Assembly (NCBI RefSeq): GCF_000931935.2
Contig: NZ_AZAC01000067.1
Span: forward strand, 179,301-243,300
Direction of reading: 5' to 3'
DNA from: Dethiosulfatarculus sandiegensis
GTDB lineage: Bacteria; Desulfobacterota; Desulfarculia; Desulfarculales; Desulfarculaceae
DNA length: 64,000 bases
Positions 15,136 to 24,170 of this stretch are shown one piece after another. The notes beneath the pieces are model-generated. The model had not been told where the DNA came from. It did no database searches and saw only the letters and a list, made by a program, of their open reading frames with translations. The first letter of the stretch is position 1. Every line of letters starts with the position of its first letter. The translations under genes and the position numbers were made by a program.

Positions 15136-17457
15136 ATGTTTAAAAGGCCTCACCTTATCCCAGTCTACATTACCTGCCTGGCCTTGGGGATCGCTGTTTT
15201 TCTTGTCTCCCCTGTTTGGGCCGGGGGTCATAAGGATAAATGCCAGGCCCCCTATTTCTATATTGAGGATGGCGATCCGGATTTGGACAGGCTGCCGCTG
15301 ACCGGCGCCAGGGCCAAGGTCAAGATCAGCGGTTTTCTGGCCCGTGTGAAGGTGATTCAGGAATACCACAACCAGGGGAAGCGGCCCCTGGAAGCGGTTT
15401 ACCTTTTTCCCGCCTCCACAAAGGCCAGTGTGCACAACCTAACCATGACCATTGGCCAAAGGACCATAAAAGCCAGGATCAGAAAAACCGAACAGGCGCG
15501 GCGGGAATTCGGCCAAGCCAGGCAGCAGGGGAAGAGCGCCTCTCTTTTGGAGCAGAAAAGGCCCAATGTTTTTCAAATGAGGGTGACGAATATTATGCCC
15601 GGAGATCATATCCGGGTGGAGATGGATTACACGGAGATTTTAAAACCGGCAGATAAAGTTTATGAGTTTGTCTTTCCCACAGTGGTTGGCCCCAGATACA
15701 GATCAGAGGACCAAGGCGTGGAGGCAGACACCTGGGTGGCAAATCCCTATCTGCCCAGGGGTGAACAGTCCCTGCACAGCTTTGGCCTTGAACTGGAATT
15801 GACCAGCCCCATTGCCGTCTCCAGGTTGGGCTGCCCCAGCCATAACCCGAAAATCACTTATGAGGATTCCCACAGGGCAAAGGTGGTTCTGGAGCCTTCG
15901 CCCCAGGCCGGAAACCGGGATTTCGTGTTGCGTTACACCCTGGCCGGCAATCAGATCCAGACCGGTTTTCTTACCCAAAAGACCCTTCAAGGCAACCACT
16001 TCCTGCTGATGATCGAGCCTCCCCTGGAAGAAATCCGGGCCGAGGTGTTGCCCAGGGAATTTATTTTTGTGGTGGATGTAAGCGGCTCCATGCGAGGTTT
16101 CCCCCTGACCTGCGCGATCCGACTCATGAAAAACCTGATGACCGGTCTCAGCGAAAAAGACAGCTTTAATATTCTGTTTTTCGCCGGTGGGGATCGCTTG
16201 CTTTCTCCGGTTTCCCTAAAAGCCAGCCCGGAAAATAAAAAACGCGCGCTGGCCATGCTGGAGAAGGTCAAGGGCGGCGGGGGAACCAGGCTTCTGCCTG
16301 CCTTGGAAAGGGCCTTGAAGCTGCCCGAACAGGAAGAATCCAGTCGGATTTTAGTCTTGATAACAGACGGCTATGTGCATGTGGAGCAAAAGGCCCTGGC
16401 TCTGGTCAAAAACAACCTGGGAAGGGCCAACCTATTCACCATGGGGGTGGGGAGTTCGGTTAACCGCTACCTGGTGGAGGCCTTGGCCCGGGCCGGACAG
16501 GGCGAGGCCATGGTGATTTTGAATCCGGATCAGGCCGGAAAAGGGGCCGAAAGGTTTGCCCGCTATATATCAAGGCCCGTGTTGAAAGATATTAAAATCG
16601 AGTTCACCGGCATTAGCGCAAGCGAGCTTGAGCCGGGCAGATTGCCTGATCTTTTTGACCAAAGGCCGCTTTCGGTTCTCGGAAAATTTAAGGGAGAGAC
16701 TCCGGCCAAGGTCAAGATCACAGGCCGCACTGCCAAGGGGCCCTATACTAAGGTTATTGAACTTAAAGCTTCTGATCTTGATAAATCAAAAGGCTCGCTG
16801 GACCTGCTTTGGGCCAAAAAGCGCATTCAAGGGTTAAACGATCTATTGAGTGTATCTGATCCCTCTGAACTTAAAGAGGAGATAACCGGATTGGGCCTTA
16901 AATACAACCTGCTCACCGCCTTCACCTCTTTTGTGGCCGTGGATGAAAAAATAAGGGCCAAAGGCGAAAAACCCGAAGTGGTGGTGCAGCCCTTGCCTTT
17001 GCCCCGGGGAGTGGAGAATTCGGCTGTCGGGCCAAGCCCGGCAATGGCCAGGGGAAAAGCCTTTTTGTCGGCTGCCCGCGCACCCAGGCCCATGGTTCTC
17101 ACCCAGCCCGCGCCTGAGCCGGCAACCGGAATCGTTGGGAATTTCAGGCTTGGATTTGTACAGGCTGGTGATCAGCAAAACCGCCGGAAAGTGGAAAATC
17201 TTTTAAGGCGCAAGTGGAATCTTCTGGCAAGTTGCCTGGGACACTCCTTGCAAAACAAGATTACAGGTTCAGAAAAGTGGGTTGTCACTTTTACGGTGAA
17301 CCGAAAAGGTAAGGCCGAAATAATACAACTAGAAAATAGATCTAAAAATATAAGCATTGTCTTGTCATGTGCAACGGCGTTTCTAAAAAAACTGCTCTTT
17401 CCCGCGCTTAACCCAAGAGCTAGATACGAGGTTAAGTTTTTGATTAATTTAAATTAA
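15136..17457 (+). CDS. VIT domain / von Willebrand factor A domain secreted protein
   Basis: A large exported protein of 773 residues. There is a signal peptide (about 1-27, ending SPVWAGG), then a VIT domain (about 45-180), then a vWA domain beginning FVVDVSGSMRG with a complete MIDAS DxSxS, and further DG and TGG motifs. A variable linker with poly-proline follows. The C-terminal domain of about 100 residues (RRKVENLLRRKWNLLASCLG...) resembles the AgmX-like domain of the neighbouring anti-sigma protein. VIT-vWA proteins are usually surface or periplasmic, some being sortase or exosortase targets; no LPXTG tail is present. GGAGG is correctly spaced for the ATG at 15136, so the ATG at 15130 is not used. 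Likely under control of the divergent ECF sigma. Confidence 0.85.
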   Translation: MFKRPHLIPVYITCLALGIAVFLVSPVWAGGHKDKCQAPYFYIEDGDPDLDRLPLTGARAKVKISGFLARVKVIQEYHNQGKRPLEAVYLFPASTKASVHNLTMTIGQRTIKARIRKTEQARREFGQARQQGKSASLLEQKRPNVFQMRVTNIMPGDHIRVEMDYTEILKPADKVYEFVFPTVVGPRYRSEDQGVEADTWVANPYLPRGEQSLHSFGLELELTSPIAVSRLGCPSHNPKITYEDSHRAKVVLEPSPQAGNRDFVLRYTLAGNQIQTGFLTQKTLQGNHFLLMIEPPLEEIRAEVLPREFIFVVDVSGSMRGFPLTCAIRLMKNLMTGLSEKDSFNILFFAGGDRLLSPVSLKASPENKKRALAMLEKVKGGGGTRLLPALERALKLPEQEESSRILVLITDGYVHVEQKALALVKNNLGRANLFTMGVGSSVNRYLVEALARAGQGEAMVILNPDQAGKGAERFARYISRPVLKDIKIEFTGISASELEPGRLPDLFDQRPLSVLGKFKGETPAKVKITGRTAKGPYTKVIELKASDLDKSKGSLDLLWAKKRIQGLNDLLSVSDPSELKEEITGLGLKYNLLTAFTSFVAVDEKIRAKGEKPEVVVQPLPLPRGVENSAVGPSPAMARGKAFLSAARAPRPMVLTQPAPEPATGIVGNFRLGFVQAGDQQNRRKVENLLRRKWNLLASCLGHSLQNKITGSEKWVVTFTVNRKGKAEIIQLENRSKNISIVLSCATAFLKKLLFPALNPRARYEVKFLINLN

Positions 17458-17462
17458 ATTGC

Positions 17463-17488
17463 AAGGGGCGGAGGCTCCTCCGCCCCTT
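17463..17488 (+). terminator. Terminator-like hairpin after the VIT-vWA gene
   Basis: AAGGGGCGGAG (17463-17473) pairs perfectly with CTCCGCCCCTT (17478-17488). The trailing T-run is interrupted (GGTTTCAGCTTTTT), so termination may be partial. Confidence 0.6.
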
Positions 17489-17724
17489 GGTTTCAGCTTT
17501 TTACTTCCCCTTGTTTCAGGCTTTGATTTTTTTGTTCCTAATATTTCCTATTTCTGGGCTTTTGTTTTATTTTGGGCTATACTGAGCAATCAATTGCATT
17601 CAGCCCCAAGAAAACCCCGGTCCTGACCCGCCGGTTCAAGAATGGCTCCATATCCGGTAGGGGAGTAGTGTGGTCAGGTCCGGATGGAGCCGGCTGATGA
17701 CAATAAAATAGGGATAAGGTAGTC

Positions 17725-18465
17725 ATGAGAACACAAGCAAGTAATGCAAGTGCGTTGGGGGTGCTCAAAAAGGCTAAACAACACAGTTTAGTGGCTGATG
17801 TAGTAAGTCAGGTCGAGGAGACCATCCTTTCCCGCCGTATCAAACCTGGTGAACGTCTGCCTGCCTCCAGGGATCTGCAATCCATTTTAGGCGCCAGCCT
17901 GGGAACCATCCGCGAAGCCGTGGCAATTTTAGAACAAAAAGGCCTGGTGGAAGTGAAAAAGGGCGCCAAGGGGGGCATTTTCGTTAAGGAGGCCTCCACG
18001 GATTCCGTGTCCGAGGGCCTGGGCCTTTTAATCCGGCAACTTTCCATTTCATATGAAGAACTGGCCGAGTTTCGGCAGGTTAATGAAGCCGCTGTAATGC
18101 GCCTGGTGGCCAGGAGGGCAAGTGATGATGAATTATCCGCTTTGGATGATTACATGGACGATTTCAGGCGGGCCCTCAACCTGGGAGACCAGGGGTGGAA
18201 GCATTTTTTAGCCACCGAGGTGAATCTGCGCAAGCATTTGATCGAACTTACCAAAAATCGAACCTATAACGCCGTCTTAAGACCAATTCACGATAACATC
18301 ATGGCCTATACGGATAAGTTGCTGCCCGGCGAGAAAAGGTTGGTGCGGGAGGCTTTTACAGACTGGGAGAGCATAATAGAGGCCTTGAAAAAAAGGGACG
18401 GCGATACCGCCGCCGACATAACCAGCGATCATATCGGCCGTTTTCTGAACCATGTAAAAGAATAG
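17725..18465 (+). CDS. FadR-subfamily GntR transcriptional regulator (FCD domain)
   Basis: A 246-residue ligand-responsive regulator. The N-terminal winged helix-turn-helix is RRIKPGERLPASRDLQSILGASLGTIREAVAILEQKGLVEVKKGAKGGIFV. The all-helical C-terminal FCD domain (about 95-240) has the metal/ligand-binding pattern with Asp and His residues (ATEVNLRKHLIELT and ITSDHIGRFL). Such proteins usually repress catabolic operons for small carboxylic acids until the acid binds. The nearest downstream operon on the same strand is the sarcosine-oxidase-type cluster, 650 bases away, and is the obvious candidate target. Confidence 0.85.
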   Translation: MRTQASNASALGVLKKAKQHSLVADVVSQVEETILSRRIKPGERLPASRDLQSILGASLGTIREAVAILEQKGLVEVKKGAKGGIFVKEASTDSVSEGLGLLIRQLSISYEELAEFRQVNEAAVMRLVARRASDDELSALDDYMDDFRRALNLGDQGWKHFLATEVNLRKHLIELTKNRTYNAVLRPIHDNIMAYTDKLLPGEKRLVREAFTDWESIIEALKKRDGDTAADITSDHIGRFLNHVKE

Positions 18466-18495
18466 TCCCGATTATAGTTTATATCCGTTTTCTGA

Positions 18496-18616
18496 GCAGG
18501 ATCGGCGGTTTTTACCCGGCCTGTTTACGGGGTAATCCCTGGTAAAACCAGGCCTTCCGGCCTTTGCCGATCTGCCTGCATCCGGATGGTGTAGTAAACC
18601 GGAACCTGTTTTTTTT
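18496..18616 (+). other. Multi-branched palindromic element plus terminator after the FadR-type gene
   Basis: GCAGG-ATCGGC (18496-18506) pairs with GCCGATCTGC (18566-18575) with one bulge. Inside this outer stem are at least two hairpins: TACCC/GGGTA (18513-18517 and 18530-18534) and CCTGG/CCAGG (18538-18542 and 18548-18552). It is followed by TCCGG/CCGGA (18581-18603) and a run of eight T (18609-18616), which should end the regulator transcript. The multi-branch shape is more than a terminator needs. The rest of the 650-base gap up to 18900 shows nothing codable. Confidence 0.4.
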
Positions 18617-18915
18617 CATGAGTGCGAGGTGTTGGGCCTTTTAAATGGTGGTGTTTTTCTTAAGGCGGGCTTGCATTTGATGGGGATAATGTTCTAAGTA
18701 TTAACTATTCATATGGGATTGAAAGGATTTAATACGGAATAAATGCACAAGGATTCGGAACTCATTGAGGCGATTGTTTTCTTAAGCCTGAAAATTTCAT
18801 GCCGGATTAATTGATTCTCCATTGCGCGGGTCGCACTGATAAAAAGCGGCAAGAGTTTGCTAATGCATCAAATAACCACTAAAAATTCCAAACGCTTTTC
18901 TCTTGCTCAAGCTAT

Positions 18916-19092
18916 TCGGTTTCTGCCTTGCCCCGGCGCCCGGCCCATGTGGGGTGTTGGGGTTTTTCCGGAACCGATCAAGGGCCCTGCCCAAGGGGCG
19001 AAAACCCGGTTTGCGGTTTTCGCCTTTTTTTATCGTTGAACAAGATCCAGGCCCGTAGTCACGGTTTTTTGGGCATGGTGTGCATGCCGTGA
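18916..19092 (+). promoter_or_regulatory. Structured leader with internal terminator upstream of soxB
   Basis: TCGGTTTC (18916-18923) pairs with GGAACCGA (18970-18977), closing a GC-rich 46-base domain. Twenty bases later comes a strong intrinsic terminator, GGCGAAAACC (18997-19006) with GGTTTTCGCC (19015-19024) and seven T. A second nested hairpin (TCACGG/CCGTGA, 19059-19092, enclosing GGCATG/CATGCC) ends a few bases before the soxB Shine-Dalgarno GGAGA. An attenuated leader is the simplest reading. The glycine riboswitch consensus is not visible. Confidence 0.4.
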
Positions 19093-19112
19093 AAAAAACA
19101 TGGAGATAGTTT

Positions 19113-20309
19113 ATGGCCTCTATAAAACCTTTTTGGAAGTTCACCGAACCGGCCGACACTTATGACGCAGTGGTGATCGGCGGCGGCCTGCACGGTCTGG
19201 CCACTGCCTATTTCTTGGCCAAAGACCACAAGATGAGGCGGATTGCCGTTTTGGAGCGCAAGCATTTCGGTTATGGCGGATCCAGCCGCAACACCGAGGT
19301 CTTCAGGGTCAATCAAAGGGCTCCTGAAATCCTGCCCCTTTACGTACTTTCCAAAAATTTATGGCTTGAATTGAGCGCTGAGCTGGAATGGAACCTTATG
19401 GTCTGGGAAAAGGGCCTGGTGGGGCTGGCTCACAGTGAGGCCGGTTTCAACAACATGTTGATGCGTCATGAAACCCAGCGCCGCATGGGTATTGAAAACT
19501 ATCTGCTCAATCCGGAGGAGCTTAAAAAGTTGGTCCCGCTTTTGGATATAAGCCAACGCAGGGACCAACCCGTGGTCGGGGGGTACTTCAATCCGCCGGG
19601 CGGCCAGGTGCACCATGACGCTGCCGTATGGGGCTTTGTCAAGGCCTGCCACCGGATGGGGGTGGATCTTTGCCCTAAAACGGAAGTCACCGGCATCCAG
19701 GTTAAGAACGGCAGGGTCACAGGGGTTGAGACCCCAAAAGGCGAGATATCCTCGCCTCTGGTGCTGATGGCTCCGGGCGGCTATTCCTCAACCGTGGCGG
19801 AAAAGGCTGGCCTTGAACTGCCGGTTGTGACCCTGCCCCTGCAGGCCATGGTCACCGAGTGCGTCCGACCCTGCCTGGATCACGTCATGGTGAGCGAGTC
19901 CTATTTTTGCTATGTGCAGCAGACTGTAAAGGGCGATTTGATCATGGGAGCTCATCTGGATCCCTGGCAGAGTTACAAGCTTTACAACACATATGAGTTC
20001 GCCCGGGAGCAGGCCTACGGCATGTTGGAGATGATGCCGGACATCGCCAACTTGAAGATCATGCGCACCTGGAGCGGGCTCTGCGATATGACTGTGGACG
20101 GCGCTCCCGTGATGGGGGCCACGGATATAGAAAACCTGTTTGTGGACGCGGGCTGGGGGTATTTCGGCTTTAAGTCCTCACCAGGCTGCGGCAAGACCAT
20201 GGCTGAGTATATGGCCACCGGCAATTGCCCGGAGACGATACGTTATCTGGGGATAGACCGGTTTTACGAAGGGCGCATGATCCCTGAATCCTATATTGCC
20301 AGGACCTGA
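19113..20309 (+). CDS. soxB: Heterotetrameric sarcosine oxidase-type beta subunit (FAD-dependent oxidoreductase)
   Basis: Catalytic flavin subunit of a TSOX-type complex that demethylates sarcosine or a related secondary or tertiary amine. It has 398 residues of the DAO fold. The FAD-binding motif is AVVIGGGLHGLATAYFLAK (about 21-39), followed by YGGSSRNTEVFRVNQ, a family signature in which Arg contacts the flavin. The segment GGQVHHDAAVWGF keeps a His in the region that carries the covalent FMN in known TSOX. The C-terminal DGAPVMGATDIENLFVDAGWGYFGFKSSPGCGKTMAEYMATG is the second FAD-contact region. The start follows GGAGA. It is first of a four-gene operon. Confidence 0.88.
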   Translation: MASIKPFWKFTEPADTYDAVVIGGGLHGLATAYFLAKDHKMRRIAVLERKHFGYGGSSRNTEVFRVNQRAPEILPLYVLSKNLWLELSAELEWNLMVWEKGLVGLAHSEAGFNNMLMRHETQRRMGIENYLLNPEELKKLVPLLDISQRRDQPVVGGYFNPPGGQVHHDAAVWGFVKACHRMGVDLCPKTEVTGIQVKNGRVTGVETPKGEISSPLVLMAPGGYSSTVAEKAGLELPVVTLPLQAMVTECVRPCLDHVMVSESYFCYVQQTVKGDLIMGAHLDPWQSYKLYNTYEFAREQAYGMLEMMPDIANLKIMRTWSGLCDMTVDGAPVMGATDIENLFVDAGWGYFGFKSSPGCGKTMAEYMATGNCPETIRYLGIDRFYEGRMIPESYIART

Positions 20310-20321
20310 TGGGGGTGAAAC

Positions 20322-20582
20322 ATGGGTTTTATGATCAATTGCCCCAACTGCGGGGCGCGGGACGTATATGAGTTCAAGTTCGGTGGTGAGGTCAAAGTTG
20401 AACCGCGAAGCGGTGCGGATCTGCGCGAGCTAAGGGATTACATCTACTTCAACCAAAATAAAAGCGGGGTCCAGGAGGAATGGTGGTGGCATCAGGCCTG
20501 CGGAACCTGGCTTAAGGTGACCAGAAACACCGAAACCAATCAGGTCCTGGGCGTTACTAGCGCCGGGGTCGGGGGGGAGTGA
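20322..20582 (+). CDS. soxD: Sarcosine oxidase delta subunit (zinc-binding)
   Basis: Small structural subunit of 86 residues. CPNCGARDVYEF supplies two cysteines and WWWHQACGTWLKVTRNT supplies a His and a third Cys. This reproduces the Cys-Cys-His-Cys zinc site described in TSOX delta. It lies between soxB and soxA, spaced 12 and 4 bases, matching the canonical soxBDAG order. In-frame ATGs at 20322 and 20331 are both possible; 20322 follows GGGGGTG. Confidence 0.87.
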   Translation: MGFMINCPNCGARDVYEFKFGGEVKVEPRSGADLRELRDYIYFNQNKSGVQEEWWWHQACGTWLKVTRNTETNQVLGVTSAGVGGE

Positions 20583-20586
20583 GGCC

Positions 20587-23439
20587 ATGATTGATCGACT
20601 GCCCCAGAGCCCTTCAGAGGTGATTAATCGTAAAAAGCCTTTAAACCTTTTTTACGGCGGCAAAAAGATCCAGGCCTATGAGGGGGATACCATTGCCTCC
20701 GCCCTTTGGGCCCAAGGGGTGAGGCACACCTATGATTCCTTTAAGTACCATCGTCCCAGGGGAGTGATGGAGCTTGGGGTTCATGCGGTTGATCCCTTGA
20801 TGGAGGTTAACGGCAGGCTGAATACAAGGATAGCCCGCACCCTTGTGAGCGAGGGCATGAAAGTGGAGAGCCAGTCCCAAAAGGGGCTGGACCTTTTAAA
20901 ACTCTCCGATTTGAGCGGCTCGGTCACTCAGGTGGGTTTTTATTATAAAAACGCCACCCTGTACAAATCCCGCAAGGCCTGGGACAAGGCCAGGGAGATG
21001 ATGCGCAAGGCCCCCGGCAACCTGGGAGCCATAAAACCCCTGGCTCAAAAGCCCAAATGTGAAGAAATCAACCTCACACCCGAACTGTTGGTGATAGGCG
21101 GAGGTCTGGCCGGGTTGGAAGCGGTCAAAACGGCGGTGGAGACCGGCATAAAGGTGGTTTTGGTGGAGGCCGAACCCTGGTTCGGCGGGTATCACGCCTT
21201 TCAGGGGCCGGATTATCTCAGCGAGATTAAGGATTGCCTGGATAAACTTTCCGGTTATGGCAACCTTACCGCCTTGTTGAACACCACGGCCGCCATGGCC
21301 TATCCGGACGGGCTTTTCGTGTGTGTGGAAAAATGTCCTTCGGGCGGGGATTTTCAGGAAAGGTCTTACCTGGTGCGCCCCCGGTGCGTGGTCTATGCCA
21401 CCGGGGCCATGGATAGGCCCCTTGTGTTTGAACATAATGACCGGCCCGGAGTGATCTTGCCCCAGACCGCTCAAAGGCTGATACACCTTTATGGTGTGCA
21501 GCCCGGTAAAAAGGCGGTGCTGGCCGGTGGAGACGAGCAGATTTATCGCACCGCCCTGGATTTGGCGGCCTGCGGGGTGGAAGTGGCGGGAGTTGCCGAT
21601 ATCAGGCCGGATGCCAAGCCCGGACCTCTTATGACCCGGGCCGGGGATCAGGGAATAGCTGTCTGGACCGGAAGCTCCATAAAAGAGGTCAAGGGCAAGA
21701 AGACTGTGAACGCGGCCCTGGTCAGCGCTTTGGACGGCTCCGGGGAGAAGAGCCTTAAGTGCGATCTGGTGGTGGCTGCCTGTGGCAAGACCCCCATGTT
21801 CAAGCTGGTGGCCCAGACCGACGCCGTTATAAGCTATGACCATGACCTGGGCCTTCACCTGGCCCGGAATCTGCCTGCGGGGCAGGCCACGGCCGGGCGC
21901 ATCAACGGCCTTAGCGCCAGGGCCGATATCAAGGCCCAGGCCGGGCAGGCAGTGGCAAAGGCCCTTTCTCATTTGGGCATAGAGCTTTTTGCCAAACAGG
22001 AACGCGAGGCTTCCTTCGCGCCCAATCCACCCCAGGTCAGGAATCTGGGTGATAAGAAAAGGCGTTTCATCTGCCTGGGCAATGATGTTACTGAAAAGGA
22101 TATTGACCAGGCCATGGCCGAGGGGTTTGACAACCTGGAGTCCATAAAACGCTACACCACCGCCACCATGGGGCCGGAGCAGGGCAGCCTGAGCCAGGTC
22201 AATTTTCTGGATTACCTGGCCCATCTGGATCCTGAAAACATGGGTGACAATGCGGTCTTCACCCCCAGGGCTCCTTTAATGGGAGTGAGCTTGGGCGTCC
22301 TGGCCGCGGGCCAACATGACCAACCCAGGGTGCCGCCCACCCACCATGTTCAAGAGGCCATGGGCGGCAGGGCCTTTCGGGCCGGGCCCTGGATCAGGAT
22401 CGAGCATTTCGGCGACCCGGAGGCCGAAACCATGGCCCTGCACAGGGGGGTGTGCCTTTTGGATGCCTCAACCTTAGGCAAATTCCGGATTTTTGGGCCG
22501 GATGCCCGAAAATGGATCAACCGGGTCAATCTAAGGGATGTGGACAGACTTGATCCGGGCAGAATTTTATACAACGGGGCGGTTAACAATGAGGGGGTTT
22601 TAATTGATGACGGCGCTTTTATCAAAAAAGGGCCGGAGGAATATTATTTCACCACCTCCACCGCCAGGGCTATCTCTACCAGGGAATGGTATGAGCGCTG
22701 GCGCAGGGAAGAAGACTGGCAGGCTCATCTGGTGGACCTGACTGAATGCAAGGCTGTCTTGAACCTGGCCGGCCCCAAGGCCCGGGATGTGTTGCAAAGC
22801 CTTACTCAAACAGATGTTTCCAACCGGGCCCTGCCTTTCATGCATTGGCTTGAGGCACGGGTCGCTGAGGTTGAGGTCCTGATAATGCGTATGGGATTTT
22901 TAGGCGAGCCCAGTTACGAGCTTCACTGCCCGGCTGCCCAGGCCGACTACCTCTGGCAAGCCCTTTGTAAAGCGGGGGAGCCTTTTGAACTGATGCAGGC
23001 CGGATTGGAGACCCAATTTATCGGCCGCCTGGAAAAGGGCCATATCATCCCCGGCCTGGACGCGGACGGCAATACAAACCTTTTTGAAGCTGGTTTCGAT
23101 TGGTTATGGGACGGTAAAGAGGATCATGTGGGAGGTCCCATTTTAAAGCTTTTGGCCAACAGTAAAAAGCGATGCCAATGTGTGGGCTTTTACCTGGAGG
23201 GCAGGTCGGAAGTCACCGACGGCAATCTGATTATTCGGGGAGAGGCCAGATTGGGGCATATCACCTCGGTTCGCTACAGCCCGCTTTTGAACCGGACCAT
23301 AGGCCTGGCCCTGGTGCAGCCGGAAAAACCCTTTGCACCGCAAGACGATATTTTTATCTGCTTAAAGGAAAAAGAAGTCAGGGCCACTGTGGCCGAGTTG
23401 CCGTTTTATGATCCCAAGGGTGAAAGGATGCGATTATGA
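20587..23439 (+). CDS. soxA: Heterotetrameric sarcosine oxidase-type alpha subunit
   Basis: A 950-residue subunit with the classical three-part layout. An N-terminal 2Fe-2S-like fold domain (about 15-100) has no cluster cysteines, as in known TSOX. An NAD-binding flavoprotein-like module follows, beginning LLVIGGGLAGLEAVKTAVE at about 168 with a second dinucleotide region near KKAVLAGGDEQIYRTALDLA. The C-terminal GcvT/aminomethyltransferase-type folate domain runs from about 600 to the end (IEHFGDPEAETMALHRGVCLLDASTLGKFRI) and in TSOX passes the one-carbon unit to tetrahydrofolate. It overlaps soxG by four bases (ATGA). Substrate may be sarcosine or another N-methylated compound. Confidence 0.88.
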   Translation: MIDRLPQSPSEVINRKKPLNLFYGGKKIQAYEGDTIASALWAQGVRHTYDSFKYHRPRGVMELGVHAVDPLMEVNGRLNTRIARTLVSEGMKVESQSQKGLDLLKLSDLSGSVTQVGFYYKNATLYKSRKAWDKAREMMRKAPGNLGAIKPLAQKPKCEEINLTPELLVIGGGLAGLEAVKTAVETGIKVVLVEAEPWFGGYHAFQGPDYLSEIKDCLDKLSGYGNLTALLNTTAAMAYPDGLFVCVEKCPSGGDFQERSYLVRPRCVVYATGAMDRPLVFEHNDRPGVILPQTAQRLIHLYGVQPGKKAVLAGGDEQIYRTALDLAACGVEVAGVADIRPDAKPGPLMTRAGDQGIAVWTGSSIKEVKGKKTVNAALVSALDGSGEKSLKCDLVVAACGKTPMFKLVAQTDAVISYDHDLGLHLARNLPAGQATAGRINGLSARADIKAQAGQAVAKALSHLGIELFAKQEREASFAPNPPQVRNLGDKKRRFICLGNDVTEKDIDQAMAEGFDNLESIKRYTTATMGPEQGSLSQVNFLDYLAHLDPENMGDNAVFTPRAPLMGVSLGVLAAGQHDQPRVPPTHHVQEAMGGRAFRAGPWIRIEHFGDPEAETMALHRGVCLLDASTLGKFRIFGPDARKWINRVNLRDVDRLDPGRILYNGAVNNEGVLIDDGAFIKKGPEEYYFTTSTARAISTREWYERWRREEDWQAHLVDLTECKAVLNLAGPKARDVLQSLTQTDVSNRALPFMHWLEARVAEVEVLIMRMGFLGEPSYELHCPAAQADYLWQALCKAGEPFELMQAGLETQFIGRLEKGHIIPGLDADGNTNLFEAGFDWLWDGKEDHVGGPILKLLANSKKRCQCVGFYLEGRSEVTDGNLIIRGEARLGHITSVRYSPLLNRTIGLALVQPEKPFAPQDDIFICLKEKEVRATVAELPFYDPKGERMRL

Positions 23440-24053
23440 TTACCATGAAAAATCAGGTGGTCATGCCTTCCTGGGCAGGTTCGCCGGTGGTTCGCGAAGA
23501 GTCCGGCTGGCCCTTGGTAATGGAATATGAGCCCAAGTTTTTCTGGCGGGCGGGGCTGGTGGATTTGAGTCACAGGCCCAAGGCCCTTTTATGCGGGCGG
23601 GGGATCGAAGACGCGCCTGAGCTTTCGCCGGGCCGGGCCCGTCTGCATGAGGGGGCTTTTTATTGCCGCATAAATCAGGATGAAACGGCGGTGTTTGATC
23701 TTAAGGGAGAACTGAACCGTCCCTGGCCTGATGAGTTTTATACGGATATGACCCATGGCTGGCTGTTTTTCGCCCTGCTCGGCAAAAACGCCTTGCCCAT
23801 CCTGCAACGCCTGGCGGCAGTGGATGTGGAACAGCCTGGGGTTTCAGAGCCGCTTTATCAGAACACTAAAAGCCACAATCTTTGGCTTCAGATTATCAAC
23901 CCCAAATTCTCTGAACCGGGATTTTTCCTGGCCTGCGACCGTTCCCACGGCCAGAATCTGCTGGACGGGCTGCTCAGAACCGGAAGACATCTGGGGTTGA
24001 GGATTTTGGGACTTGGGGAGTATCAGGGCTGGGCCGAAAAGGTCGGGATATGA
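23436..24053 (+). CDS. soxG: Sarcosine oxidase gamma subunit-like protein
   Basis: A 205-residue protein with a folate-binding GcvT/SoxG-like fold: VDLSHRPKALLCGRGIE near the start, then TDMTHGWLFFALLGKNALPILQRLAAVDV, and a C-terminal strand region. Sequence identity to reference SoxG is expected to be low, so the name rests mainly on size, these segments and its place as the last gene of soxBDAG. Its ATG overlaps the soxA stop. Confidence 0.78.
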   Translation: MITMKNQVVMPSWAGSPVVREESGWPLVMEYEPKFFWRAGLVDLSHRPKALLCGRGIEDAPELSPGRARLHEGAFYCRINQDETAVFDLKGELNRPWPDEFYTDMTHGWLFFALLGKNALPILQRLAAVDVEQPGVSEPLYQNTKSHNLWLQIINPKFSEPGFFLACDRSHGQNLLDGLLRTGRHLGLRILGLGEYQGWAEKVGI

Positions 24054-24144
24054 AAATTAGTTATTTTATCTGTGTAGTTCAGAAAAGCCCAGTTGGGAAT
24101 TGACTGAGTCAAGTTCATTAAACAACTTGTATTTTAGACTTTTG

Positions 24145-24170
24145 GCCGGACCACTGTCGGGGTCCGGCCA
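24145..24170 (+). terminator. Hairpin after the sox operon
   Basis: GGCCGGACC (24145-24153) pairs perfectly with GGTCCGGCC (24162-24170). The following T-run is poor (AATTCGTTT), so it may be a 3-prime stabilising hairpin or a weak terminator. Confidence 0.5.

Noticed and set aside
18850-19112. Glycine riboswitch before the sarcosine-oxidase-type operon
   Set aside because: Attractive by function, but the conserved glycine-aptamer sequences could not be found; only a generic stem and terminator are visible.
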